A stretch of 37,500 nt of DNA from Penaeus vannamei (Eukaryota; Arthropoda; Malacostraca; Decapoda; Penaeidae). Below, one piece after another: positions 28,301 through 37,500 of the stretch. The position numbers and the translations under genes are program-made. The stretch spans positions 643,729-681,228 of the forward strand of contig NC_091565.1 in NCBI RefSeq assembly GCF_042767895.1, in the 5' to 3' direction. The number at the start of each line of letters is the position of its first letter. Position 1 is the first letter of the stretch. The notes under the pieces were generated by a model. That model made no database searches. It had not been told where the DNA came from and saw nothing but the letters and a program-made list of their open reading frames with translations.

Positions 28301-29591
28301 GGAGGAAATGGATGAGGAGGAGGAGGAGGAGGAAATAGATGAGGAGGAAGAGGAGGAAATAGATGATGATGATGATGAGGAAATAGATGATGATGATGAT
28401 GATGAGGAGGAGGAGGAACTAGATGATGATGATGAGGAAATAGATAATAATGATGAGGAGGAAGAAACAGAGGAGGAGGAGGAGACAGAAGAAATAGAGG
28501 AGGAGGAGGAAGAAATAGAGGAGGAGGAGGAGGAGGAGTAAGAAGAGGATGGGGAAGAGGAGGAGGAGGAGGAGGAAGAAGAGGAGGAGGAAGAGGGAGA
28601 AGAGCACGAGGAGGACGAGGAAGAGGAGGAGGAGGAGGAGGAGGAAGAAGAGGAGGAGGAGGAGGAGGAAGAAGAGGAGTAGGAGGAGGAGGAAGAAGAG
28701 GAGGAGGAGGAAGAGGAGGTGGAGTAAGAGTAAGAGGAGGAAGAAGAAGAGGAAGAAGAGAAGAAGGGGAGGAGGAGGAAGACGAGGAGGAGGAGGGAGA
28801 AGAAGAGGAGGAGGAGGAGGAGGAGGAAGAAGAAGAAGGAGGAGGAGGAGGAGGAAGAAGAGGAGGAGGAGGAAGAAGAAGAGGAAGAGGAGGAAGAAGA
28901 AGAGGAGGAGAGAGAAGAAGAAGAAAAAAGGAGGAAGAGGAAGAGGAGTAGGCAGAAGTTGAAGCAGAAAAGGAAGGGGAGGAAGGAGATGAAGAGAAGG
29001 AAGAAGATTGAAAGGTGGATGAGGAGGAAGAAAAGGACTATGGAGAGGAAGAGGAATAGGGAAAATTAAGAACTTACCAATCAAGCCTTTTAAAACGTTT
29101 CAAAACCGCTTGCACAGTCTTGCGCTTGCCTTTCTGCAATGACCATTTTACAACACTCCGTGTCTGAGAAGCTGATGTGGCTGGTGTGGGCACGAGGAGG
29201 CTGGGAACTCCTGCAGGTGCCACAGGTTTTGTGGCAAAAAGACTGAAACATTACAGAATAATTTTAATTACTCTCAGGGTAAAAAACTATCAGCGAAAAA
29301 TATCATCAAAGAAATATATGAAAAAGTAGTTAAGAAGTTAGAATATAAAGCTGAATGCTGCAAATATGGCAAACTAACTGGATTACATAATAAAATTTAC
29401 CTTGATATCTTCTTTGAAATCAATCCATTTCTCAAGTGCACTGTGTGAAGCTGGTTTGCCTGACACAATAATGGCGGATTTAATCTAATGCAGGGCAGAG
29501 ACGATTTACACTTATTTGTTGCCACGAATCTCACATTTGTGAAGGCTGCTCTGCTGCATGCTGCAGACAGCTGTGAGACTGACCGCAGCAT
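22377..29591 (-). CDS. MRPL35: Mitochondrial large ribosomal subunit protein bL35m (MRPL35), four coding exons, 200 aa
   Basis: Minus-strand coding exons in order: 29591-29401, 29242-29078, 22863-22728 and 22487-22377, totalling 603 nt including TAA. Each boundary has a good donor (CAAG|GTAAAT, TTG|GTAAGT, ATG|GTAAGT) and CAG acceptor, and phases join correctly. The product is a structural protein of the mitochondrial 39S ribosomal subunit. The diagnostic region is LQKGKRKTVQAVLKRF (about residues 99-114), then MWIRARQG, KKMWKK, VFCNATQSQMLDKM (ending at residue 164) and the basic YWKKTRHYPDDPF tail, all matching remembered animal MRPL35. The N-terminal ~60 residues are Ser/Ala/Arg-rich and acid-poor, as expected for a mitochondrial targeting peptide. 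Length is close to human (188 aa). Odd feature: intron 2 (22864-29077, 6214 bp) is almost entirely a tandem array. Confidence 0.93.
23290..29060. repeat. Giant ~5.8-kb tandem array, GAGGAGGAAATAGAT-type units, inside MRPL35 intron 2
   Basis: Several hundred copies of GAAATAGAT are separated by variable numbers of GAG and GAT triplets, so unit lengths are nearly always multiples of three (commonly 15-24 bp). From about 28540 to 29060 the ATAGAT element disappears and the array becomes a pure GAG/GAA-type purine tract. On the plus strand the triplets read Glu/Asp with an Ile-Asp pair per unit (EEEIDDD). On the minus strand, the sense of MRPL35, it is a pyrimidine-rich CUC/AUC/UAUUUC repeat. Longer higher-order duplications are present. 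Confidence 0.97.
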
Positions 29592-31210
29592 CTGTAAGGT
29601 AAAGGGGGGGAAAATTTGGTGCCTTAGTGTCGTTATTCATCCTATTTATGTCAATACATTTGATCTTGCCTCTTTCTTTGCCACTGGACTGATCAATTGT
29701 CTTTTTTTTAGAGCTACAGGGAAAAAAAAGAAAAAGAAAGAAAGAAAGAAAAAAAAGTATTTTCAGAGATGCAAGAAAACCAAGAACAAAAAAATATTAG
29801 TTACACTTGAACATTCTTTAGGAAAATATATAAAAATGCTACAAAACAGTATCTTTTTTATGACTCAAGTTTTACAACAATGTGCTTGACATCACTTTTG
29901 GTCTGATAATGATGAGTTAACTCATTTTCACACTCTTTTTTATCTACCTTTTTTTGAAATGATGGATAAAAAGATCTCTTCTAATGCTTCATTTTCATTG
30001 TACTATAAAAGGGTAAGCAAGGTTGACAAGTGTGTCACTTTCATGATCTTTGGTCCATTGAAACAAGTGCAGAAGCACTTAGAGCCATCAAGTTCCTTGA
30101 TAATAACTGAATCAAATATTCAGAATAAATGAATATTTTTCCAAATTCCATCTATGTACCTTAACCTACAAATTGAAGATTGCTCGTCATAATCATGAGC
30201 ACTCAATAATGAATATCAACCAAACCAACTTAGGGCAAAGAAAATGACTTAGGAATGAACAAGATTTCAGAACTGGAACTAATAAGTATAACCTCAATAG
30301 GCTTCGAAAAGTGTCTTTCCTAATAGTTGAATTGGATGTGTTCTATCTAAATACATCAGACTGCCAGAGGCTCCATGTTCTGTAGTCCAACAAAGACCTT
30401 CACTTATTAAGTCCTTTACCTTAATTTATATAAAAAAAAACGTCAGATGGAGGTACATTGGCCTTTGCCAGAGCGCCACTTGAGACGGAAGCTACAGGAA
30501 TTAGTGGTAAACGGACGAACGTAATAGTAAGATTTATGTGGAGTGTAGAATTGGCTCTGTTTTCGCTGTTGAGCTAATTGTTCATATCCATTTCCTCAAT
30601 TACAACATTAGACAACTATACCGGAGAACAACTCCACACGTAATGTTTCTTTCCACTTTCAAGAAACTTTTAACATTCATTTTCAAAAATATTCCTTCTT
30701 TTCACCTGAAACTACAATCAGACTGTGTATTTCTTCTCTTTCATTGACATATTCCCTTTAAAAAGCCAAACTTACCTTTATTTTTCTCCTTGAGTTACGT
30801 GTGTTTACCAGCAGCCGTCTGCACTGTAGGGAATTGCAGTACAGGCTTATATATTTTTTGTCTATGCATATTGCAGCAATGTACTAAAATTGTAACGATC
30901 ATTATTATCATCTGTATCCACTGACAAAAAGGCCATGAAAGTTTTAATGCTTTAATATAAAAAAAACTCCACCTTTGCCGTTGATTAGAGTAAGGGAAAC
31001 GAGCGCAAAGAAAACCCCAATGACAACAAACGGGCGAGACTGAAGGCGACTCGCGAGCCTCTGAGTCCGGAGAAAGCTTTCCTTTTTCGATTTTCTTCGG
31101 CGTCGCAACCACCGCTACCTACTCATCGAGGGAGAAATACTGCATGAGGCCTTTCGAACCCGCTTTCAAGAGAAGAAGACGTTCTCGTGACGCGAGAGGG
31201 CCGTGGTATT
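29592..31210. other. Intergenic region between divergent MRPL35 and INIP, expected to hold both promoters
   Basis: MRPL35 and INIP are head to head, 1619 bp apart. The segment near INIP (about 30960-31205) is richer in CpG than its surroundings and probably contains its promoter and 5' UTR. An A/AAAG-rich patch lies at 29718-29760. The ORF at 30795-31112 (minus) has no recognisable family and is not called. Confidence 0.5.
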
Positions 31211-32630
31211 ATGGCCTCACAAGCTAATAGTAGAGGTAAGTGACGAACATTTATTTGGGAATTGGGAGAATGACATTGGGAAGCTGGGAGGTAAATAAGG
31301 GAATTCGGTGAATGTCTGGGAGATGCAGAGTGTCATGCAAAAGTTATCATGGAAGTATATTGGCCTGGTTCTGTATTCAAGTAGGTAAATTCAAGTAATT
31401 CCATTGAAACCTACGGATAGGTGTGAAAGGCCTACAATCTCTCCAGGCTGATAGTGATAGTGGCAAGATAGAGCTGAAACTCTGGGGCATGGAGTGGACT
31501 TAGGCTGTGTCGACAACTAAGACTTTTTGTTCTCTACAAGAATATCCCGATCCATTTGTCCTAGCACAGTGTGTGAAGATTAATCATAAAAATTCCCCTT
31601 AAGTTGGGATAGTATAACACATAACTGGTTGTAACATTCGGAATAGAATATATTTTAATTGCAAAACCGACTCATTTAATTTCATTGATGATATAACAAA
31701 ATGTCAGTGTTATATAGGAACATGTATCATTGAGACTGGAATTAGAAAAATAAACACTCATGGCAGTTGAGGCCAAAGTTACCTAGTTGTCAGCATTAGG
31801 GAAGCAGTCATTGTGGTGTGGGTGATGCTCACTCATTTGCTGTACGTACGAGATTCCAATAAAGATCAAAAGCGGGAATAGATAAGGTTACTTGCGTTTC
31901 TAGGTTGGTGTTTTAAGAATTATGATTTCTCACCACTGACAGATAGCAATGCTCAGCGTAAAATTCTAGAAGATTTGCAGTTGAAGAAGCAGATGATATT
32001 AAAACAAGGTGTGTCCCAAGCACTGAGTGCCCCAGCTACATCTCAGCAACCCACTGTAAGTAATTATGAGTATCTGTTGCAGTTGAGGTAAAAGCATTTG
32101 GACTTAATTAATTTACAGGAATCCCCAGTCAGTATGAAAATAGTCCATGATTAATAAAATAAATGCTTTCCATGTTATAATTAAGGGTATGTACCATATA
32201 GCTGATTGCACACAGTTAACATTTTATTACCAAACTCATTTCAGGAATTTTCCTTGTGCTCCTCAACGTCTTGGTAAGACGTATCAAATTAAATGAATGA
32301 AGTCATCATCATCTCATTATTAAGATGATGATGATGGTGGTGGTCATGGTCATTATTAATAATAATGATAATAATAATAATAGGAATAACAATATTACTT
32401 CTACTACTAGTGAAAATGTCACAATCTATATATATTATAAATATGTCTGGAGTATCATTATTTTTTCTCAACAGGGGTGGTCCTCAGGTACAGACGGACA
32501 CATTGCAGGTAACAGTCAACGATCCAGTTTACTTCAGGCAACATCATCAAGCTTTGGGTATTTTATTCCTCAAGACTCGTCTTTTGGAAATTTCATCTTG
32601 CCTGTCCTACCACGGCTTGAACCAAAGTGA
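31211..32630 (+). CDS. INIP: SOSS complex subunit C (INIP / SSB-interacting protein), three exons, 97 aa
   Basis: Coding exons are 31211-31235, 31943-32055 and 32475-32630 (TGA). Donors G|GTAAGT and ACT|GTAAGT and acceptors GACAG and CAACAG keep phase. The product is the small third subunit of the SOSS complex (INTS3, an OB-fold SSB protein, INIP), which binds single-stranded DNA at double-strand breaks and has been linked to Integrator through INTS3. The conserved C-terminal signature GYFIPQDSSFGNFILPVLPRL-like run (split here as GYFIPQDSSFGN, then FILPVLPRL; residues about 74-94) is nearly identical to that remembered for human INIP. The N-terminal helix NAQRKILEDLQLKKQ (residues 11-25) fits as well. 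Human INIP is 104 aa. The first exon is tiny (8 codons plus one base), so automated gene callers could miss it. Confidence 0.9.
32318..32390. repeat. Short (GAT)n and (AAT)n simple repeats in INIP intron 2
   Basis: GATGATGATGATGG is followed by GGTGGTCATGGTCATT and AATAATAATGATAATAATAATAATA. Intronic, between INIP exons 2 and 3. Confidence 0.85.
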
Positions 32631-32738
32631 AAGATTTATTGTGTGTGTTATGAGGAAGAAATGACGCTCATTTGGAAAGCATTTTTGTAATAATAGACAC
32701 ATATTCTTACTATAGTGTAACATAATTTGCTTGTCAAA

Positions 32739-33714
32739 ATGATGAAACTGAAGGAGCTAGAATCTTGGCTCCAAGACATTACTGGGTTTGAAAATCCAAA
32801 GGTAAAACTTGAGCAGTATGAAACACCAGCTCATATTGCTGCACGGATGGTACACACGATGGAATCCTCATTTGGAGATTTGCAGGGGAAAGTTGTAGCT
32901 GATCTGGGATGTGGGTGTGGAATGCTGGCAATTGGAACAGTCATGATGGGTGCCACAGTCGCTTTTGGGTAGGTAGTATTTGTGATATTGTGAGTTGCAT
33001 TTAGTAAAATTCTGTATGATGACCTGTTTGATAACCTGATATATAGTTGGTTTAGTAAAACAAAATAACAAATGAAAAGCAGATTTATGCTAAATTTTGT
33101 AATTTGCTTCGAGTAACCTAAGTCAGCCTGTGTAGCATAAATTAATTGATACTGTTATTTAGAATTAGAAATAAAGTAATATATACTGTTTGAAAATCTT
33201 GTTGATTGTTGATGGAATCAAAAGTTTGAATTACAGTTGGTAAGATGGTGGAATTTTACATCATCATTTGCAAAATTGTGGTTCTTAAAGATTTTAAAAA
33301 TTTTACAGATTTGACATTGATGGTGAAGCTCTTCAGATCTGCCAAGAAAATCTGGAGGAATTAGAAGTCCCAGCCATTGAGCTGATACAAACAGATGTCA
33401 AGTTATTGGGAGGAGATCAATCAAAATTCCACAAGTTTTTTGACACAGTTGTCCTGAACCCTCCCTTTGGTACCAAACACAATCATGGTTCAGACATGGA
33501 ATTCCTCAAAGTGGCTTTAGATATTTCCAAAACAGCAGTGTACAGCCTGCATAAGACTGCCACAAGAAGCCATATAGTAAAGAAAGCAGCTGACTGGGGT
33601 GTAAAGATGAAGGTTTTGGCTCAACTACGTTATGATCTCCCAAGTACCTACAAGTTCCACAAGAAGAAGTCAATTGATATTGAAGTTGATTTTATTCGGT
33701 TTTCCCATAAGTAG
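32739..33714 (+). CDS. METTL5: 18S rRNA N6-adenosine methyltransferase METTL5, two coding exons, 211 aa
   Basis: Coding exons are 32739-32968 and 33309-33714 (TAG); donor TTTTGG|GTAGGT, acceptor TTTACAG, phase 2. METTL5 with partner TRMT112 makes m6A at one site in the 18S rRNA decoding region. The Rossmann-fold SAM site DLGCGCG is at residues 55-61, FDID at 78-81, and the catalytic NPPFGTK motif at 127-133. The KLKELES start and the ending RYDLPSTYKFHKKKSIDIEVD-like region (key YKFHKKK, 191-197) match animal METTL5; human is 209 aa. I chose the first ATG of the ATGATG pair at 32739. The second (32742) would lose one residue. A TACTATAG acceptor-like site ends at 32716, so a spliced 5' UTR is possible. 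Confidence 0.93.
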
Positions 33715-36700
33715 ATCTGATGTTGACCTTGGGTACGTATGTTTGCAAAGTTAAATGAAATCAAGGACTGAGGTAATTCTGGTTGTTATTGTATTGGTAA
33801 TTATATGCATTTGAATTTTGTTTTACTCTTTTGGAGTTTAAACCACCACCAATTCTAGTTTTTGTATGTAATATATGATAAAGAAAGAAGATTATATTTT
33901 TAAAGGACAACTTATTAGATTTAAAAGATTCTGCTAAGAAAGATATTTCATGAAGTGGACTGTACTGACATTACACAAACTTGAATGAAATTTTTGAACT
34001 ATAACTGGTTGAAAGAGGTATAAGACCCTTGGTTCCAATTTAATGGACTGAAAATGAACTACTTACGGAGATTTATAAAGAAACTAAGCTTCCTTATTAT
34101 AATTTGTAAAGATATGCAACATTGTGTTTTTAACTTTTATATTTTAAAGTGTAGTAAAATTTGTTAAAGTTTAATAAGACATTTTATTCTTTACAAAAGC
34201 ACATACAAAGCAACATATATTGTGAAACAAATGAAAGAAACAAGACTATAATTAATAATAAGTGATTGATAGATATTACTCGTAATAATGCCATACAACA
34301 GTTATCAACCAACATAGTAATGCTTTTTTAATAAAAACAATGGAGACATAGACAATATGTACCATGTCCCATCTTTTAGTAGCAATACATCATCAGTATA
34401 TTGTTCAGAACTAAGAAAAAAAAAGTGTATTAAATCTTTGAATGCGAATATCTCAAAAATATGATTTCTCATGCATATTATTCTGGCCCAAACAGTCGTC
34501 TTTTCACTCAAGAATGTAATCTTTGCTAGCTTGCATAGTATAAACATCAAAGTAAGGAGAAAGAAAAAGAGAAAAGGTAGACAATTTGGAGAACCCAGCA
34601 AAGGTAACTGGACGTAAAACTGGAACTTGTAATGAGTAAAATACATTTTCTTATCGTGTGTCATAACTTAAAGGATAAAATGAGAATGTTGGTACTTTTA
34701 TCTTGAGAGACTTACAGGTTCATTGGTTTCTGAAAGGATTATATTTTTTTGGTTCCTGTTTCTAATTGCCCTACAATTTAGGGCAACTAGATATAGTAAT
34801 TCATACTGAATATCATTCTTTTATTCTATATCTTAACTGAAGTTCAAATTGCTTACTTGAATGAACTCCATTTCTCAAGTATCTTCTCGAATGAAAACAT
34901 GACAAAAACATTTAAATGACAGATATATTCTTATTTAATGTCTTTGATTAAACAATTACAATATTAAAAATCATAATAGTAATTAATATGACAAAAATGA
35001 GAATGAGTGATAATAGATTACCACTAACAGAGTCATTGCTGCAGGTCCAAGTTGAAAGAAAGAAAGAAAAAAACGCTCCCACGCACGCATACAAAGTTTT
35101 GTATAATAATAATTTCCCAATAGTGGTCAGCATTTTATACCAATGTCATAATTATAGATCTTGTTAAATGTTGCACCAAGGTGAGATACATAACAAAAGT
35201 AGAATTTACAGTACTTAATGTAAATTTTGGAAGACATCTCATTTTTTCTCTCTCTAAAGGTTTCTACAATTAAAATATTCATTTAGTATTTGGATGAAAA
35301 TAGCACTAAAGGTGACTAAATCTAATATTATATTATTTGGAGTATTACAAATACACAAGGTTCCATAATTTTCAGGGATATCTGCGTTTAAAGACTGAAG
35401 TACATGCAGTAAGTTTCTATTGTGCTCAAGATCATTTTATAAAAAGCATATGGTACATTATAACAACAATTTACATTTAACGTTGGTATGGCATAGCAGA
35501 GAAGCTTTATCTTTACTACATCAGTAAAGCAAAACACTTCTACTCTTGACATTTGTTGTATAAAAGTAAGCCATGCAGATTTTTTTTTCTGTCCCTTCTA
35601 GTAATTTCTGTATGACACATGCTTTAGTTACAGATATGATAGTTTTGTAAAGGGGAACCGCATTGTTGTGAATGGCAATGAATTTTTATGAATATTTCTA
35701 TCATATCCTAAAAAAGTAACTTTGTAATATGAAACTATCACTTTTTGGTGGATTCTGATAATAAAGTCCAAATATTTCTTCCTTGGTTACATTGCTCCTT
35801 TATTCTCCGTCACATGGAAATTATTAACAGAACAGTGATTCACTTCAAACAGTGTCAATCACCCTGACATATTACTTATTATAAAAAAAAAATCTCCAAC
35901 CTTTACATCATCTTCAAATTAGCACATTCTCATTATATTTTTTTAGCAGAAATATTAGGTATGGCTTACTGGTCACAAATAAGACAAATATATTTGCAGT
36001 TACAAATACAAACATATATGCACCACTAAGACAACAAATGTGCATTTTATAAAAAAGATGCTGGAGAGACTAAGACAGAGAAAAGGAGATAATGACATTT
36101 GTGAAGATGGCAATAAAACACACAACCGGTTATTGAAACTTAATACAATCATGGTGCTTATTATGGACTAGACATTTTAAATCTGACTTTGGAAATACAT
36201 TCTAACATTACACATTAAACTACAGACTAGATTATGAGATCATTATAAGTCTTGAACTTTGATTAAGCTTTTTAATACTGAAAGACCATTTAATTTCATT
36301 ACAACCAAAACTTCTACTTTCACATTTATTCATATACATTTTCTAATAATCTTTGCAGTATGACTACATTCAACCACCTGCACTTCTTTCAAAGATTTAA
36401 GGCAAGCCATGTGTTGAAAACAATAAGCAATATTTCTTCTCAAAGCAAGAATTTCTTGCCTCTACTGTGCTTCCCTATAATTGTGTTTGAATACACCAGA
36501 TATCACTGAGCCATCTGCTATTGATATGGATAGCTAAATGCTAGAAACCATTGCAGGGACTACAAAGATGCAGTGATTAACTGAAAAATACTCTACGTTT
36601 ACCATACATGTATCTGTATGCATGTATAATAACACACACATGTATGCATATATAAAAATGCACACATGAATATATACATGCACCTATATATACATACATA
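33715..36700. other. Non-coding AT-rich region downstream of METTL5
   Basis: No ORF with family resemblance on either strand. The first canonical AATAAA after the METTL5 stop is at 34330-34335. Minus-strand AATAAA (TTTATT at 34183-34188) leaves open that the rightward part is the 3' UTR of a minus-strand gene outside the window. Confidence 0.5.
34330..34335 (+). terminator. Candidate METTL5 poly(A) signal AATAAA
   Basis: First canonical hexamer after the METTL5 stop, implying a 3' UTR of roughly 630 nt. No nearer AATAAA or ATTAAA was found. Confidence 0.4.
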
Positions 36701-36709
36701 AACATGATA

Positions 36710-36927
36710 TAAGAGAGAGTGTGAGAGTAAGTGTGAGTGTGTGTGCGTGCATGTGTGTGTGAGTAAGTGTGAGTGTACATGTGTGCGTGCGTGTGTTAGT
36801 TTGTATATATGTATGTATTTATAAATACATACATACATACATATATATATATATATAATATGTAATATATATATAATACATATATTATATATAATATATA
36901 TATCTATATTTATATATCTATCTACCT

Positions 36928-36997
<70 letters not shown>

Positions 36998-37260
36998 GCA
37001 TATATATGTATATATATGTATATATATGTATATATATGTCTGTATATATATATATGTCTGTATATATATATGTATATATATATATATATATGTATACATA
37101 TATATGTATATATATATGTATGTATATATATATATGTACATATACGTATATATATGTACATATACGTATATATATGTACATATACGTATATATATGTACA
37201 TATACGTATATATATGTACATATACATATATATACGTACATATATACATATACATATGCA
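36710..37260. repeat. Compound (GT)/(ATAC)/(AT)n microsatellite with 10- and 20-bp TATATATGTA derivatives
   Basis: GTGAGTGT-like units near 36716-36800, ATAC units near 36825-36842, (AT)n through about 36985, then TATATATGTA decamers, and a regular 20-bp array at 37131-37230. Confidence 0.95.
37131..37230. repeat. Palindromic 20-bp tandem array (about five copies)
   Basis: The unit TATACGTATATATATGTACA repeats with a strict 20-bp period. Each unit holds the perfect palindromes TATACGTATA and, across the boundary, TATATGTACATATA. Confidence 0.9.
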
Positions 37261-37500
37261 CACAGACTCCCACATACATACAAACACATGCAAATCTATA
37301 TTTGTGCAAATTTTCTTGAATTATTACATCAAACTTATGCACCAACACACTTCGTCAATCTAATTCTGCTGGAAAATAACACATAAAACATCTATGCACA
37401 ATAGCTTACATAGTCTGCTTGATAAAATCTTTTTGAAATAAGACAAATGGCAAGTTATCTTGTATACAGCTACAACTAGTGACAGACAAGCCCTGAAAGA

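Noticed and set aside
23290..29060. Regularly spaced repeats considered as a CRISPR-like array
   Set aside because: Spacers are low-complexity triplets of the same composition as the repeats, in a eukaryotic intron.
28419..29084. 221-aa minus-strand Leu/Phe/Pro-rich ORF that could look like membrane segments
   Set aside because: It is the complement of the GAG/GAA purine tract; hydrophobicity is a by-product of CTC/TTC/CTT codons.
29488..29889. 133-aa plus-strand ORF
   Set aside because: Its first third is the antisense of MRPL35 exon 1 and the rest is A-rich sequence; no family resemblance.
30795..31112. 105-aa minus-strand ORF between MRPL35 and INIP
   Set aside because: No recognisable family, mixed composition, and it lies where the INIP promoter is expected.
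32365..32664. 99-aa ORF overlapping INIP exon 3 in another frame
   Set aside because: The INIP frame shows the conserved family signature and correct splice phase; this one is a shadow.
36577..37386. Multiple Tyr/Ile/His-rich ORFs at the right end
   Set aside because: Translations of TATATATGTA-type and GTGT repeats.

Overview
The window is animal nuclear DNA. Genes have GT-AG introns and polyadenylation signals, intergenic DNA is AT-rich, and the simple-sequence repeat load is extreme. Protein matches to metazoan families together with this repeat style point to an arthropod, most plausibly a decapod crustacean such as a penaeid shrimp. The organism is an inference; the families are read from the protein sequence.

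Layout. (1) 1-9.3 kb: the 3' end of a plus-strand gene. Its last two visible coding exons (1038-1345, 2430-3567) encode a Pro/Ser/His/Tyr-rich tail of 481 residues ending in EISV, a class II PDZ-ligand-like C-terminus. A cell-adhesion receptor tail of the Echinoid type is the best guess, but tentative. A possible long 3' UTR follows, with four Pumilio-type elements crowded into its last ~510 bp. (2) 9.3-18.6 kb: gene-poor DNA with compound microsatellites, a 214-bp piggyBac-like MITE with TTAA target duplications (15221-15434), and two related long-inverted-repeat (foldback) elements (about 15462-16086 and 16866-17500). (3) 18710-22079 plus: INTS5, Integrator complex subunit 5, in two coding exons (954 aa). 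(4) 22377-29591 minus: MRPL35 (mitochondrial bL35m), four coding exons (200 aa), convergent with INTS5. Its 6.2-kb second intron is almost filled by a ~5.8-kb array of GAGGAGGAAATAGAT-type units. (5) 31211-32630 plus: INIP (SOSS complex subunit C), three exons (97 aa). (6) 32739-33714 plus: METTL5 (18S rRNA m6A methyltransferase), two exons (211 aa), starting only 108 bp after the INIP stop with no AATAAA or ATTAAA between. (7) 33.7-37.5 kb: no recognisable gene; ends in (AT)n and a palindromic 20-bp tandem array.

How the genes relate: INTS5 and INIP both connect to Integrator/SOSS biology, because INTS3 links Integrator to the SSB-INIP complex. MRPL35 and METTL5 serve mitochondrial and cytosolic ribosomes respectively. 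The most unusual items are the giant intronic array in MRPL35, the possible INIP-METTL5 shared transcription unit, the Pumilio-site cluster, and a duplicated exon-like unit on the minus strand at 530-745.

Exon boundaries were read by eye from splice signals and reading-phase continuity. Protein identities rest on remembered family sequences, not on a database search.
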